IMG/VR virus record: IMGVR_UViG_3300025853_000140
Location: 1 to 49,408 of that record
Direction: 5' to 3' (one strand)
DNA from: a virus
DNA length: 49,408 nt
Program-made: the position numbers and the translations under genes
In this document: positions 1-7,752 of the stretch, piece by piece
How positions within the stretch are numbered: the stretch's first letter is position 1
Layout: each line of letters opens with the position of its first letter
The notes under the pieces: generated by a model
Seen by the model: only the letters and a program-made list of their open reading frames with translations
The model's database searches: none
Told to the model about the DNA's origin: nothing

Positions 1-1366
1 AGGTACCACAATCCAAGATTTGTTTGTAGGAGGAGGTGTAGGCAGTACTGCAGGTAACACAGATAAGTCAGTCCTTATATTCAAGGGGCTTGGAGTATCT
101 GATACTACAGGTACTCTTAAAATCAGAAATGATAAGAGTACTGCAGATTCTACAAAGCAGAACTTGATGCTTGTGTTTGATCCCTCTAACATAGATTTGA
201 ATGCAGCAAGCAATACAAACTCTAAGTTTCTGTCAGAATTTGGAGGACCTAATCAACTTGATCTTGCAGATACTACGCACTACACTAACCAACTTGCTGT
301 TGCTGGTGGTGGTACGGGAGCTTCTACGTTTACAGATGGTGCCCTACTTGTTGGTAACGGAACTAGTGCTGTAGAAACTATAGGAACTATGGCTGCAGGT
401 GCTCTTGTTGTTGGAACTGCAGCTGGAACAAATCCTGGAGTTCTTACGTCATCAGGCAGTAATGGGCAAGTACTGACTGTAAATACTTCTGCTAGTAACG
501 GTTTGGAATGGGCAACTCCAGTATTCAAGTCAACATCCTTTTCTGCTACTCTTGATACTAACGGAAATGATATAAAGCTTGGAAATGGTGTGCTTAGAGG
601 ATCAACTGCAGGAGACAACGGCATCACCCTGAATACTGCTACAGACTATGTATTTATAGGAGGAGCAAGCAAATACTACGATTCTTTCCTAAATGTAGGC
701 GGTGATATAACACTGGGCATACAAGATGGAACAGCAGCCACGAACATAACTGCTAGAGATTGTAGTTCAGGAACAAGTCCGCAGCTTACTATAAAAGCGT
801 CTAGCAGTACAGCAGCAGCAGCTGGTGGAGCTATAAGAGTACAGGCAGGTGCTGGACATACCAATGGATCTGGGGGTAATACCACGATTGCTGGAGGCAG
901 AAAGTCAGGATCTGGTACTGAAGGAAGTGTGTTTTTAGAAACAGCAGGTACGACTAGACTTACTATAGATGAAAGCGGGCACAGCACATTTGCTGATCAA
1001 GTAGTTCTGGAGTCTAGTAGAGGTATGCTTACTAGCGATTCAGGAGCTATAACGCAGGGTACTAGTCTTACTACAGCGGTATCAATAAACAAGTTTGCAG
1101 GGGTTATTACTTTGCACGCTACCGCAATTAGTGCAGCTGCTGAACATGAGTTTACTGTAACAAACTCCCTGGTAAGCACTACGTCTATGATTATGTTGAC
1201 TGTTCAATCTGCAGCAGCATCTACAGAAAACGATGGTGCTACTCTCTGTGCTAACATATCTGATGTAGCTGCAGGGTCTTTCAAGATTAGATTAACCAAC
1301 CCAGGATCACAAGCTACAAGTACTTCCAATAAAATACACTTCTTGATTATAGGAGTAAATTCGTAA
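1..1366 (+). CDS. Phage fibre/adhesin-type structural protein, 5' end missing
   Basis: The frame is open to the left edge (first complete codon at base 2). The first possible start inside the window is a TTG at base 20, so the gene almost certainly begins upstream and only its C-terminal ~455 residues are visible. The protein is rich in Gly, Ala, Ser and Thr with few charges. It has tail-fibre-type motifs such as GALLVGNGTSAVE and a GSNGQVLTVN segment near residues 105-160 (TTG numbering), then a Gly/Ala-rich stretch near 250-300. The C-terminus (about 340-448) looks like a compact beta domain. Compositionally it matches the fibre genes at 5851-15747, so a receptor-binding or fibre role is inferred. 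It is followed after 29 bases by a small coiled-coil gene, the same order as the fibre at 9466 and the gene at 11681. Exact function is unknown. Confidence 0.7.
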   Translation, partial: GTTIQDLFVGGGVGSTAGNTDKSVLIFKGLGVSDTTGTLKIRNDKSTADSTKQNLMLVFDPSNIDLNAASNTNSKFLSEFGGPNQLDLADTTHYTNQLAVAGGGTGASTFTDGALLVGNGTSAVETIGTMAAGALVVGTAAGTNPGVLTSSGSNGQVLTVNTSASNGLEWATPVFKSTSFSATLDTNGNDIKLGNGVLRGSTAGDNGITLNTATDYVFIGGASKYYDSFLNVGGDITLGIQDGTAATNITARDCSSGTSPQLTIKASSSTAAAAGGAIRVQAGAGHTNGSGGNTTIAGGRKSGSGTEGSVFLETAGTTRLTIDESGHSTFADQVVLESSRGMLTSDSGAITQGTSLTTAVSINKFAGVITLHATAISAAAEHEFTVTNSLVSTTSMIMLTVQSAAASTENDGATLCANISDVAAGSFKIRLTNPGSQATSTSNKIHFLIIGVNS

Positions 1367-1395
1367 CTTAGCAAAAACCATCAAACCTATATACC

Positions 1396-1800
1396 ATGGA
1401 AAAGTTTAACGCAACTAACCGAGAGCTTCTGAACCTTTACAAAGGACTTGAAGCAGTAAAATCTATCAAAGGAGCACGCTTTGCTGTTCTTGTTGGGAAG
1501 AATATTAAAGAACTCCGTAACATACTGGATCCGCTTGAACAGGCTGCTGTTCCTAGCATGGAGTTTCAGGAGCTGTCGGTAGAGATGCAAAAACTTATTG
1601 AGGCTGAAAATCAAGAAGCTATAGAAAATCTGGAGAAGGAAAACACTGAACTTATTGATCAGCGTAAGAGACAGCTTGCAGATGTAGAGGAGCTTCTAGA
1701 TAATAAAATTGAGGTGTTTCTGCACCCCATCAGAGAAGACCAACTCCCTGATGAAATAACAGGGGAGCAAGTAGAAAAGCTCCTACAAATAATTGCCTAA
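1396..1800 (+). CDS. Small coiled-coil protein, DUF1617-like
   Basis: A 134-residue charged, mostly helical protein. It opens with the pattern NRELLNLYKGLEAVKSIKG, continues with a run of helices containing NIKELRNILDPLE (about residues 35-47), has a Glu/Lys-rich central coiled coil (about 55-100), and ends in a short LPDEITGEQVEKLL element. This layout recalls the phage DUF1617 family, whose function I do not know. A similar N-terminal pattern (NVYKAF, then NLSKLQPLVESFE) is in the protein at 11681-12064, so the two look like distant paralogues, each directly after a fibre gene. That suggests a fibre-assembly or fibre-attachment helper, but this is inference. The stop overlaps the next start as TAATG. 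Confidence 0.7.
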   Translation: MEKFNATNRELLNLYKGLEAVKSIKGARFAVLVGKNIKELRNILDPLEQAAVPSMEFQELSVEMQKLIEAENQEAIENLEKENTELIDQRKRQLADVEELLDNKIEVFLHPIREDQLPDEITGEQVEKLLQIIA

Positions 1801-2225
1801 TGGGTACCATCAACACAAGAATATCTATTCGCTCAAGCAATACTTTTAGAAACAGTATATCTCAACGTCACGACAGAACATTCAATGTAGAATCTCAGAT
1901 TGACTCAGCCACAAGGCTGATTAAAGCTACTACATCTGGTTCTCCGTATACTCTGTTTGACGGGGCAGATTTTTATGACTCTGCTGAAACTGGGGCAGGT
2001 GCCAATCAGGTGTATGTGTTTATACGTAACACATCTACTACTGGGGGCAAGACTCTCACCATACAGTTCAACAAGAACGGTGTGAGAGATGACGCCTTGC
2101 TTTTGAATGCTGGTGAGTTTGCAATGTTTCCATGGAAATGCGACGCAGCTACTGATGACATTGAAGTATTCTCCAATGACGCCGCAGGAGTTAGAATCGA
2201 ATACATTGCCTCCCCAATGCGATGA
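1800..2225 (+). CDS. Small beta-rich virion protein, function unknown
   Basis: A 141-residue protein. Its N-terminus is basic and Ser/Arg-rich (about residues 1-30), followed by alternating hydrophobic and polar segments typical of a beta-sandwich. Examples are QVYVFIRN, KTLTIQFNKNG, and an LLLNAGEFAMFPW segment followed by IEVFSN and VRIEYIAS. No catalytic motif is visible. The start ATG overlaps the previous stop (TAATG), and the final TGA overlaps the holin-like gene start (ATGA), so translational coupling is likely. Small beta proteins of this style are often decoration or fibre-cap proteins in marine phages. That role is inferred from composition and position only. Confidence 0.6.
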   Translation: MGTINTRISIRSSNTFRNSISQRHDRTFNVESQIDSATRLIKATTSGSPYTLFDGADFYDSAETGAGANQVYVFIRNTSTTGGKTLTIQFNKNGVRDDALLLNAGEFAMFPWKCDAATDDIEVFSNDAAGVRIEYIASPMR

Positions 2226-2656
2226 GCGACAAGAAGAAACTACGCGATACCAAGGTTGGAGAGTGGCTAAAAGAAAAGGCCCCATCTGTCCTCGAAGTGG
2301 TCGGAGATGTACTCCCGGACCGCGGCGTATTGGGCGTAGTTAAAAATCTTGTAGATAAAGACCCAACGCTCGATAGTGAAAGCTTTCAAGCAGTTATGGA
2401 CGCAGAAATTAAAGCTCAAGAGAATGTCACACGACGATGGGAAGCGGACGCGAAATCAGACGTTAAGCTTGCTAAGCTTATACGCCCTATTATGCTTGTT
2501 CTGCTATGTGTTTTCTTTATGGTGATGATGATTTGGGAAGGTATTGATCCCAACTTCAAACCACCTAGCAGCTATATCAGCTTACTAGAGATACTAATGC
2601 TCACTGTATTCGGAGCATACTTTGCAGGCCGCACCGTAGAAAAAGTAAAGAAATGA
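2222..2656 (+). CDS. Holin-like membrane protein (GTA-holin/3TM type)
   Basis: A 144-residue protein. A charged helical N-terminal half (residues 1-85) contains an RRWEADAKSDVKLAKLIRP segment, and two hydrophobic helices follow at about 88-106 and 119-136, ending in a basic tail TVEKVKK. The RW-x-DAKSD...RP pattern just before the first membrane helix resembles the family known as holin of 3TMs (GTA holin). A holin would sit in the host inner membrane and trigger lysis at the end of infection. It is first of a run of overlapping genes that includes another small membrane protein at 2653. No endolysin was recognised nearby, so the lysis role is a family-based inference. Confidence 0.65.
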   Translation: MSDKKKLRDTKVGEWLKEKAPSVLEVVGDVLPDRGVLGVVKNLVDKDPTLDSESFQAVMDAEIKAQENVTRRWEADAKSDVKLAKLIRPIMLVLLCVFFMVMMIWEGIDPNFKPPSSYISLLEILMLTVFGAYFAGRTVEKVKK

Positions 2657-2895
2657 AAGATCCAAAGACACTTATCACTTCAGCTGCAGGACTTCTCGTT
2701 GTAGGTATAGGCACTTGGCTTATAGCTACTACTGCTGACAGCACCGTAGAAATGGCTACGGCAGAGAAAGACATTGAATCCATAATCATCAAGCTTGACG
2801 AAATTGAGGAAGATGTAGAAAAGCTGCAGTCACAGGTCAGAGAGCTCAAAGCTAGTGCACATACGCACGATAAACGGGGAAATGTAGTAGAATGA
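2653..2895 (+). CDS. Small membrane-anchored coiled-coil protein
   Basis: An 80-residue protein with one N-terminal hydrophobic segment (about residues 8-27, rich in Gly, Val, Leu, Ile) followed by a heptad-like acidic helix (about 36-70, KDIESIIIKLDEIEEDVEKLQ) and a short His-containing tail. The shape, a single membrane span plus coiled coil, fits an accessory holin or an inner-membrane spanin-like protein. No lipoprotein partner is evident. It overlaps the holin-like gene by ATGA, and its own stop overlaps the phosphoesterase start by ATGA. A protein of the same architecture is encoded at 5642-5854. Function is inferred from topology only. Confidence 0.6.
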   Translation: MKDPKTLITSAAGLLVVGIGTWLIATTADSTVEMATAEKDIESIIIKLDEIEEDVEKLQSQVRELKASAHTHDKRGNVVE

Positions 2896-4019
2896 CAATT
2901 GAAGATATAAAGGACTTCATCGGGGAGAGGCCTGGTTATCTGAAGAAGAGTGCGCAAGTACTTGCAGAAAGACTTGACGCACCGATAGAAGACTGTGAAA
3001 CAGCACTATACGAAGCTAGAACGCTAGCTCGTGGGAACTCAAATGAGAGCGATAACGTTATCACTGAGTTCCAAGAGTACCTTGACAAGAATGGAATCAA
3101 AACTTCAGACGTAGCTAGCGTAAAGTTTTGGCAGACAGTATCAGGTAAGCAGAGGTTCTCTGTAGTTACAAAGAGCGAATCTGTTAGTGTGCAAGATGTA
3201 AAGCAAGAGATAGAACGCTTTGCATCTAAGTATAGCCCTGAGGTACCACTCATAGAGCGTGAGCCTAAGCTCAAGCCTATTGCATATGAGATATCTCTAC
3301 CTGATTTGCACTATGGTAAAGAGCATAGTCAATCTATAGATGAGGTTGAGGCTCAGTATATAGGTGTAGTGCATGAGCTGGTACGCAAAGCTGATGGTCT
3401 AGAGATAGACAAGTTCATACTTCCTATTGGGAATGACGGTATGAACTCTGAAGGGATGAGGAGAACTACCACAAAAGGAACACCTGTTGAGGAATCAGCA
3501 AGTTGGAAAGATACATTCCGTGGTTACTGGCTGCTTATGGTCAAAGCGATTGACTACTTGAAGCAGATAGCACCTGTGGATGTAATTGTGGTTTCTGGGA
3601 ATCATGACTTCGAGCGTATGTTCTACGCAGGAGATGTGCTCTCAGGGTGGTATAGGTATGACCAAAATGTTCAAGTAGACAATAGCTATGAGAGCCGTAA
3701 GTACTACCAGTACGGAAAGAATATGCTGATGTTTACGCATGGAGATAAAGAAAAAGCTGCTGACATGCCACTGATCATGGCGACGGAACAACCGGAGATG
3801 TTTGCACGTACTACTCACAGAGAGGTACACTGCGGCCATCTTCATAAAGAGATGGTAAATGAGTACAGAGGTATTAAGGTCAGGTTCATACCATCTATTT
3901 GTCCTAACGATGACTGGCACAAGCAGATGGGGTATGAAGCTAAACGAGCAGGACAAGCATATATATGGAATAAGCAAACTGGACTTGAAGGATATCTACA
4001 GGCAAATGTTAGACTTTGA
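2892..4019 (+). CDS. Calcineurin-like metallophosphoesterase
   Basis: A 375-residue protein with the metal-ligand set of the calcineurin-like phosphoesterase superfamily in order: DLH at residues 138-140, GND at 180-182, GNHD at 236-239, THGD at 282-285 and GHLH at 315-318. These build a two-metal centre that hydrolyses phosphomono- or phosphodiesters. The substrate cannot be read from sequence. The first ~125 residues are helical and charged and may be a separate domain that binds a partner or nucleic acid. The gene overlaps its neighbours at both ends and sits between lysis-type membrane proteins and virion genes. The position is odd for a metabolic enzyme and suggests late expression. Possible roles include nucleic-acid or nucleotide turnover in the infected cell. 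The enzyme class is secure and the role is not. Confidence 0.9.
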   Translation: MTIEDIKDFIGERPGYLKKSAQVLAERLDAPIEDCETALYEARTLARGNSNESDNVITEFQEYLDKNGIKTSDVASVKFWQTVSGKQRFSVVTKSESVSVQDVKQEIERFASKYSPEVPLIEREPKLKPIAYEISLPDLHYGKEHSQSIDEVEAQYIGVVHELVRKADGLEIDKFILPIGNDGMNSEGMRRTTTKGTPVEESASWKDTFRGYWLLMVKAIDYLKQIAPVDVIVVSGNHDFERMFYAGDVLSGWYRYDQNVQVDNSYESRKYYQYGKNMLMFTHGDKEKAADMPLIMATEQPEMFARTTHREVHCGHLHKEMVNEYRGIKVRFIPSICPNDDWHKQMGYEAKRAGQAYIWNKQTGLEGYLQANVRL

Positions 4020-4296
4020 CGACACAGAAGACGAAGATCTCGTAACCTCTCTAGAAGAGGAAATAGAGATATTGGATGAAGCATATCGAAATGCTTACAA
4101 GGTGATTACTGGGGCTATGTCCATCCAGCAACTCCTTGATGATGCAGATGATATGATATTTCTTCCATTCGATCCCGGTGTGCCTGAGACTTTCATGTTG
4201 ATTGCAGATGATATGATACAATACTTCGAAGATGCAGAAGAGTACGAGAAGTGCTCTGAGATCATGAAGATCAAAGATAAGTTAGATGACGCTTGA
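4006..4296 (+). CDS. Small acidic conserved phage protein, function unknown
   Basis: A 96-residue, very acidic, all-helical protein. The same frame is open further upstream (to 3859), but the ATG at 4006 is preferred because it overlaps only the end of the phosphoesterase gene and gives the compact start MLDFDDTEDED. Two similar DADDMI / IADDMIQYFEDAEEY helices (about residues 44-50 and 69-84) flank a short LPFDPG loop, suggesting a small repeat of helices. It overlaps the next gene by 11 bases. I do not recognise a domain. The acidic character and position next to the ring-like protein are compatible with an assembly helper, but this is speculative. Confidence 0.6.
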   Translation: MLDFDDTEDEDLVTSLEEEIEILDEAYRNAYKVITGAMSIQQLLDDADDMIFLPFDPGVPETFMLIADDMIQYFEDAEEYEKCSEIMKIKDKLDDA

Positions 4297-4972
4297 TGAA
4301 ATAGCATACAATCTACTCAACCTGGTACGTGGAGGACGTTCCAGCAATGATGAACATATATCTCTAGATCAGATAAAGTTCAACATCAAGCATTACCGTG
4401 CGATGTTTATTCGCAGGGACTATGCTCGTAATGGGTATGTATCTAAAACTCTAGAACAAGACCTTGGATGTCTAAAGCTTAAGCAAATAGATGCATCCAA
4501 GTGCTGCGACCTCCCTCCCACCTGTGTAGTATACAGGACAGTAGATAAGCTTCCCAAGACTATTAGATTTAATTTTAGGGATGCACTTACTTTTATAGGT
4601 AAACCTGATGGAACAGGTAGTATCCCAAGAGTAGAGCCTTATGAGGTAGAGTACTTGGAGTTCGAAAAATACACAAAAGGTCAGACTAGATATTACGTTA
4701 TTGATGAGTATATTTACGTCTATAGACCGAAGGGTTTAGAAGCTATAAATGTTAGGGGAGTATTCGAGGACCCTGAAGAGGTATATAACTTTAATACCTG
4801 TAATGATGGTCCTTGTTATGATCCCCAATCTCCGTACCCGTTACCAGCGGATATGGTAGCTCAAATTAACCAAGGTATCATGGCTGGAGAACTTAGAATG
4901 TTGGCAGGCTCTTTCCCTGATACTGAGAATGATAAACAGCAGGATAAGATTCCGCTTCAACAAGGACAATAA
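4286..4972 (+). CDS. Conserved phage structural protein, probable crAss-like ring/connector protein
   Basis: A 228-residue protein. Its opening has a strong conserved-looking block, LVRGGRSSNDEHIS at residues 13-26, followed by a helix with IKFNIKHYRAMFIRRD. As I recall, proteins of Bacteroidota phages, including crAss-like ones, that start this way are annotated as structural and placed among the ring proteins between portal and tail. The middle (about 75-165) is beta-rich with many Tyr and contains two Cys pairs. The C-terminus (about 185-228) is Gln-rich and probably flexible. It overlaps both neighbours (11 bases upstream, TAATG downstream). The structural class is family memory and the exact ring position is not determined. 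Confidence 0.65.
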   Translation: MTLDEIAYNLLNLVRGGRSSNDEHISLDQIKFNIKHYRAMFIRRDYARNGYVSKTLEQDLGCLKLKQIDASKCCDLPPTCVVYRTVDKLPKTIRFNFRDALTFIGKPDGTGSIPRVEPYEVEYLEFEKYTKGQTRYYVIDEYIYVYRPKGLEAINVRGVFEDPEEVYNFNTCNDGPCYDPQSPYPLPADMVAQINQGIMAGELRMLAGSFPDTENDKQQDKIPLQQGQ

Positions 4973-5247
4973 TGGCAAGTAAAAGATTCAATACACCCCA
5001 AGATCAAACAGCTGCTGTAATGAGAGAGCAGGTTGGGGGATGCGGCGCTCAGGTAATAGGAGCAAGTTCAAATATAAACGGTGACTTTGTAGCATTTACT
5101 CTTATAGCAGGAGATGATGTTAGTACGACTGGTAGTCCAGCTATGACAAGTTTGGATATACCTCCGGGAGTTACTGTGTTTGGGGCTATGACCAACATAA
5201 CCACAGGAGCTGGAACAACTGTTATTGCATATTCTTCCTGTAAGTAA
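4972..5247 (+). CDS. Small beta-rich protein, probable virion component
   Basis: A 91-residue protein rich in Gly, Ala, Thr and Val. The N-terminus is polar, with Gln and Arg, and is followed by beta-type segments such as DFVAFTLIAGDDV and GVTVFGAMTNITTG. There is no signal peptide, membrane helix or catalytic motif. The composition and length fit a small head- or tail-decoration protein. Start and stop both overlap neighbours as TAATG (4970-4974 and 5245-5249), which supports the start choice and suggests translational coupling. The role is not known. Confidence 0.6.
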   Translation: MASKRFNTPQDQTAAVMREQVGGCGAQVIGASSNINGDFVAFTLIAGDDVSTTGSPAMTSLDIPPGVTVFGAMTNITTGAGTTVIAYSSCK

Positions 5248-5642
5248 TGTCTTCAAAGTATCACATCCGAAAAGATGGTAAGAAGGTGCGTAAAGGCCTT
5301 TGGTACAACATCAATAAGAAGAAAAAAGCTGGTACATCTAGACCTGGAAAAGGAACTGTGTCTGATGAAGCTATAAAAAGATCACAAGCCAAGTCAGGAG
5401 CTTGGACTCGTAAAGAAGGAAAGAATCCTAGCGGAGGTCTAAATGAGAAAGGTCGTAAGTCTTATGAGCGTGAGAATCCTGGATCAGACCTTAAAGCACC
5501 ACAACCTCAAGGAGGAAAGCGAAGAGATTCCTTCTGTGCACGCATGTGCGGAATGAAAAGAAGCCGAACCGGAGCTGAAGGAAAAAGAGACCCTAATTCA
5601 AGAATTAACAAAGCTCTTAGAGCCTGGAAATGTAATTGCTAA
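5247..5642 (+). CDS. Small basic Cys-containing phage protein, DUF6321-like
   Basis: A 131-residue, strongly basic protein. A Lys/Arg-rich N-terminal half (residues 1-65) is followed by conserved-looking blocks: NPSGGLNEKGRKSYERENPG, SFCARMCGM (about residues 89-97), and a final RINKALRAWKCNC. These blocks match my memory of the phage family DUF6321, found in several marine podovirus and myovirus genomes and of unknown function. Four Cys near the C-terminus could bind a metal or form disulphides. The basic charge and late-operon context suggest a nucleic-acid-contacting or packaged protein, which is inference. The stop overlaps the next start as TAATG. Confidence 0.7.
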   Translation: MSSKYHIRKDGKKVRKGLWYNINKKKKAGTSRPGKGTVSDEAIKRSQAKSGAWTRKEGKNPSGGLNEKGRKSYERENPGSDLKAPQPQGGKRRDSFCARMCGMKRSRTGAEGKRDPNSRINKALRAWKCNC

Positions 5643-5854
5643 TGCCTGACTATTTATCTCACTTTGAGTTTTTGATGATTGCTGGAGCACTTGTAGGAGT
5701 TTGGATCAAGCATCAAAATGATTACGCATCCCTTAAGAGTCGTGTTAAAACTCTTGAGTTGCGTAACGATAAAATAGATACTGTTCTTAATCAGCTTGCT
5801 GAAGATATGGCTGAAATAAAATTATTGCTTGCTCGCAATCAAATGGATAGATGA
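5642..5854 (+). CDS. Small membrane-anchored coiled-coil protein, holin-accessory-like
   Basis: A 70-residue protein starting at the ATG at 5642, which overlaps the previous stop (TAATG). A TTG two codons earlier is less likely. It has one hydrophobic segment (about residues 10-23, FLMIAGALVGVWI) and then a heptad-type helix to the C-terminus with SLKSRVKTLELRNDKID and LAEDMAEIKLLLARN. This is the same architecture as the 80-residue protein at 2653-2895 and resembles small XhlA- or holin-accessory-type proteins. Orientation in the membrane and function are unknown. Confidence 0.6.
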   Translation: MPDYLSHFEFLMIAGALVGVWIKHQNDYASLKSRVKTLELRNDKIDTVLNQLAEDMAEIKLLLARNQMDR

Positions 5855-7749
5855 ATTCGTTTGTATTTACAAATAGCGATACCAATTCTTTTAATGTGGG
5901 GGTAGAGTCTTTCTCCCACTCAAATTACTATGCCCCAGGAGTTATAAGCCTATTCTTTAAGATAGAGAAGAAAGGTGGGGGAGGTACTACAGAAGTACGA
6001 CTAAATACTGCAGTAGGAGACGAAGTTGCTGCAATGAATGATATCAGTAGAAGAATGTTTTCTCGCGACAAAGGCAGGGAAATGGTCTACAGAGATACAG
6101 GAATAATAAGAGAAGTAAGAAATTATAGAGGTCTAAGACTCGTCAGTGTAGGATCTGAGTATGACTCCCCATTCGTGACAGGCGTAGATTCTATAACTGA
6201 TACTGATCCTACACCAGCAACTGTTGCTGCGGGCGTACCATTAGAAGGTAAACCTGGGCAAATAATAGTAAAGTCGTCAAACACTGACTACGACACTACT
6301 TGGAGATTCCTAAGTTCTACAGTAACAGGAGATCAACTTGTTGCAGCACTAGAAGCAATAACAGCAGGAGATCCTGTATATATACATAGTGCAGATGCAG
6401 ACTACATATATGTAAAGATTGCAGATGCAGATGATGCTACAGCAATGCCTTGTGTGGGAGTAGCTAACTCAACTGTTTCTTACGGAGACAGTGTAGATAT
6501 TACTACTCACGGACTTCTAGACGTAGAGATATTTGGGTATACCAGTGTAAGCGTTGGGGACATCCTGTATGTAAGTGATGCAGGTGATCTTACAACAACA
6601 AGACCTACATCTAGCACAGCTAAAGTGCAAAATGTAGGTGTTGTAACTCAGGTAAACTCAGCTGGAACTACCATAGAACAGATAATGGTTCATCTGCAAG
6701 GGCATGAAGAAATGGTCCCGAATCTTGCAGATGGAGCTATATTCCTTGGAGGAGTGGCAAATCAGATATCCCCATACACATTCCCCCTGTCAGACGGTAC
6801 TGCTAACCAAGTACTTACCACAGATGGATCAGGAAGTCTAAGTTTTACAAATGTCAGCGGTGGCGGTGGCGGTGGGGGAGGAACTATAGACTCTAATCTG
6901 TCAGTTACTAATAGTATAGGAGATGCTGTAGTAGGAACTACTTATAGTTCAGGTACAGACCTTGAAGATATAATTAGAGATATACTTGCTCCGTTCACTG
7001 AACCTACAATAGTATCTACAGTACCATCTAGCAGCAATACAAACCTTATAGAGGGTAACAACATTATATTCCCAACGGGGCAAACAAGTACGATAGACAG
7101 TTACACTGTAACTGTGACAGACTTTGGAAACCTTGAAGACGGAGTATCAATTGTAAATACCAGTGTTCAACCAAGCGGAGAAGACATAGAAGTTAATGCT
7201 TCCTATGTCTGGACTGGAAATTCAGCTACATTCTCTAGTCTTAGTTATAGTCCTACTGTACAAACTTCCCATGGAGCAGCTGCGACTGTAACATTTACTT
7301 TGTCTTACTTAAGTAACAATGGTGCGGGAAGTGCAGTTAATTTGACAAGCACAGCATCAATAATATTTAGAGACGAGTTCTATGTTGTAGCAAGCTCAAC
7401 AGGGAACACAGTAACTGTTAGTGGTTTGCTAGGGGATTCAGTTGTGCATAACAGTTTAGGATTAGCTAACGTAGCATCTCAGACACACGACTTCGATTGC
7501 AGTTCAGACACTGTTAATAATTCTAACTTCACATATTTGATTATTCCTGCTATCTTTACTATACAAGAAATAGCAGCAAGTGTATCAGGAAGAGGAGTAG
7601 CAGACTATACTGACAGTTTTGAACTACTTGGTAGTAGTTACAGCTATACTGCAGGAAGTGCTTCTAGGACATATAAAATATACAAAAGCAGGCAAACAGG
7701 TGCATTTGACAGCGACGTAAGCCTACATCTAACAATCTCAAAACCATAA
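5851..7749 (+). CDS. Fibre/receptor-binding-type protein with collar-like domain, Gly hinge and Ig-like C-terminus
   Basis: A 632-residue protein in three visible parts. Residues 1-~165 form an N-terminal attachment region. Residues ~169-279 form a compact beta domain (AGDPVYI..., then VGDILYVSD..., then VGVVTQV) of the kind found in phage fibres and in the protein at 13598. An eight-Gly run at 337-344 then acts as a flexible hinge. After it a helix, DLEDIIRDILAPFTEPT, leads into Ser/Thr-rich Ig-like beta repeats to the end. The same helix type followed by EPT also occurs in the 7753 protein. A role in host binding is inferred from this architecture. It is the first of a cluster of large fibre genes. 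The start overlaps the previous stop (ATGA). Confidence 0.75.
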   Translation: MNSFVFTNSDTNSFNVGVESFSHSNYYAPGVISLFFKIEKKGGGGTTEVRLNTAVGDEVAAMNDISRRMFSRDKGREMVYRDTGIIREVRNYRGLRLVSVGSEYDSPFVTGVDSITDTDPTPATVAAGVPLEGKPGQIIVKSSNTDYDTTWRFLSSTVTGDQLVAALEAITAGDPVYIHSADADYIYVKIADADDATAMPCVGVANSTVSYGDSVDITTHGLLDVEIFGYTSVSVGDILYVSDAGDLTTTRPTSSTAKVQNVGVVTQVNSAGTTIEQIMVHLQGHEEMVPNLADGAIFLGGVANQISPYTFPLSDGTANQVLTTDGSGSLSFTNVSGGGGGGGGTIDSNLSVTNSIGDAVVGTTYSSGTDLEDIIRDILAPFTEPTIVSTVPSSSNTNLIEGNNIIFPTGQTSTIDSYTVTVTDFGNLEDGVSIVNTSVQPSGEDIEVNASYVWTGNSATFSSLSYSPTVQTSHGAAATVTFTLSYLSNNGAGSAVNLTSTASIIFRDEFYVVASSTGNTVTVSGLLGDSVVHNSLGLANVASQTHDFDCSSDTVNNSNFTYLIIPAIFTIQEIAASVSGRGVADYTDSFELLGSSYSYTAGSASRTYKIYKSRQTGAFDSDVSLHLTISKP

Positions 7750-7752
7750 GAC

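Noticed and set aside
20-22. TTG as the start of the first fibre gene
   Set aside because: The frame is open to the window edge with no stop, and the residues before the TTG are compatible with continuing protein, so the gene is treated as partial.
280-1179. Long antisense open frames opposite the first fibre gene and, similarly, opposite other fibre and giant genes
   Set aside because: They mirror Ala/Thr/Ser/Gly-rich or Lys/Glu-rich coding sequence in the shadow frame, give low-complexity products (Pro/Val/Ser or Leu/Phe/Ser-rich) and have no recognisable motifs.
3859-4005. N-terminal extension of the small acidic gene at 4006
   Set aside because: It would overlap about 160 bases of the phosphoesterase coding sequence and its residues are unlike the acidic helical body. 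The ATG at 4006 gives a normal short overlap.
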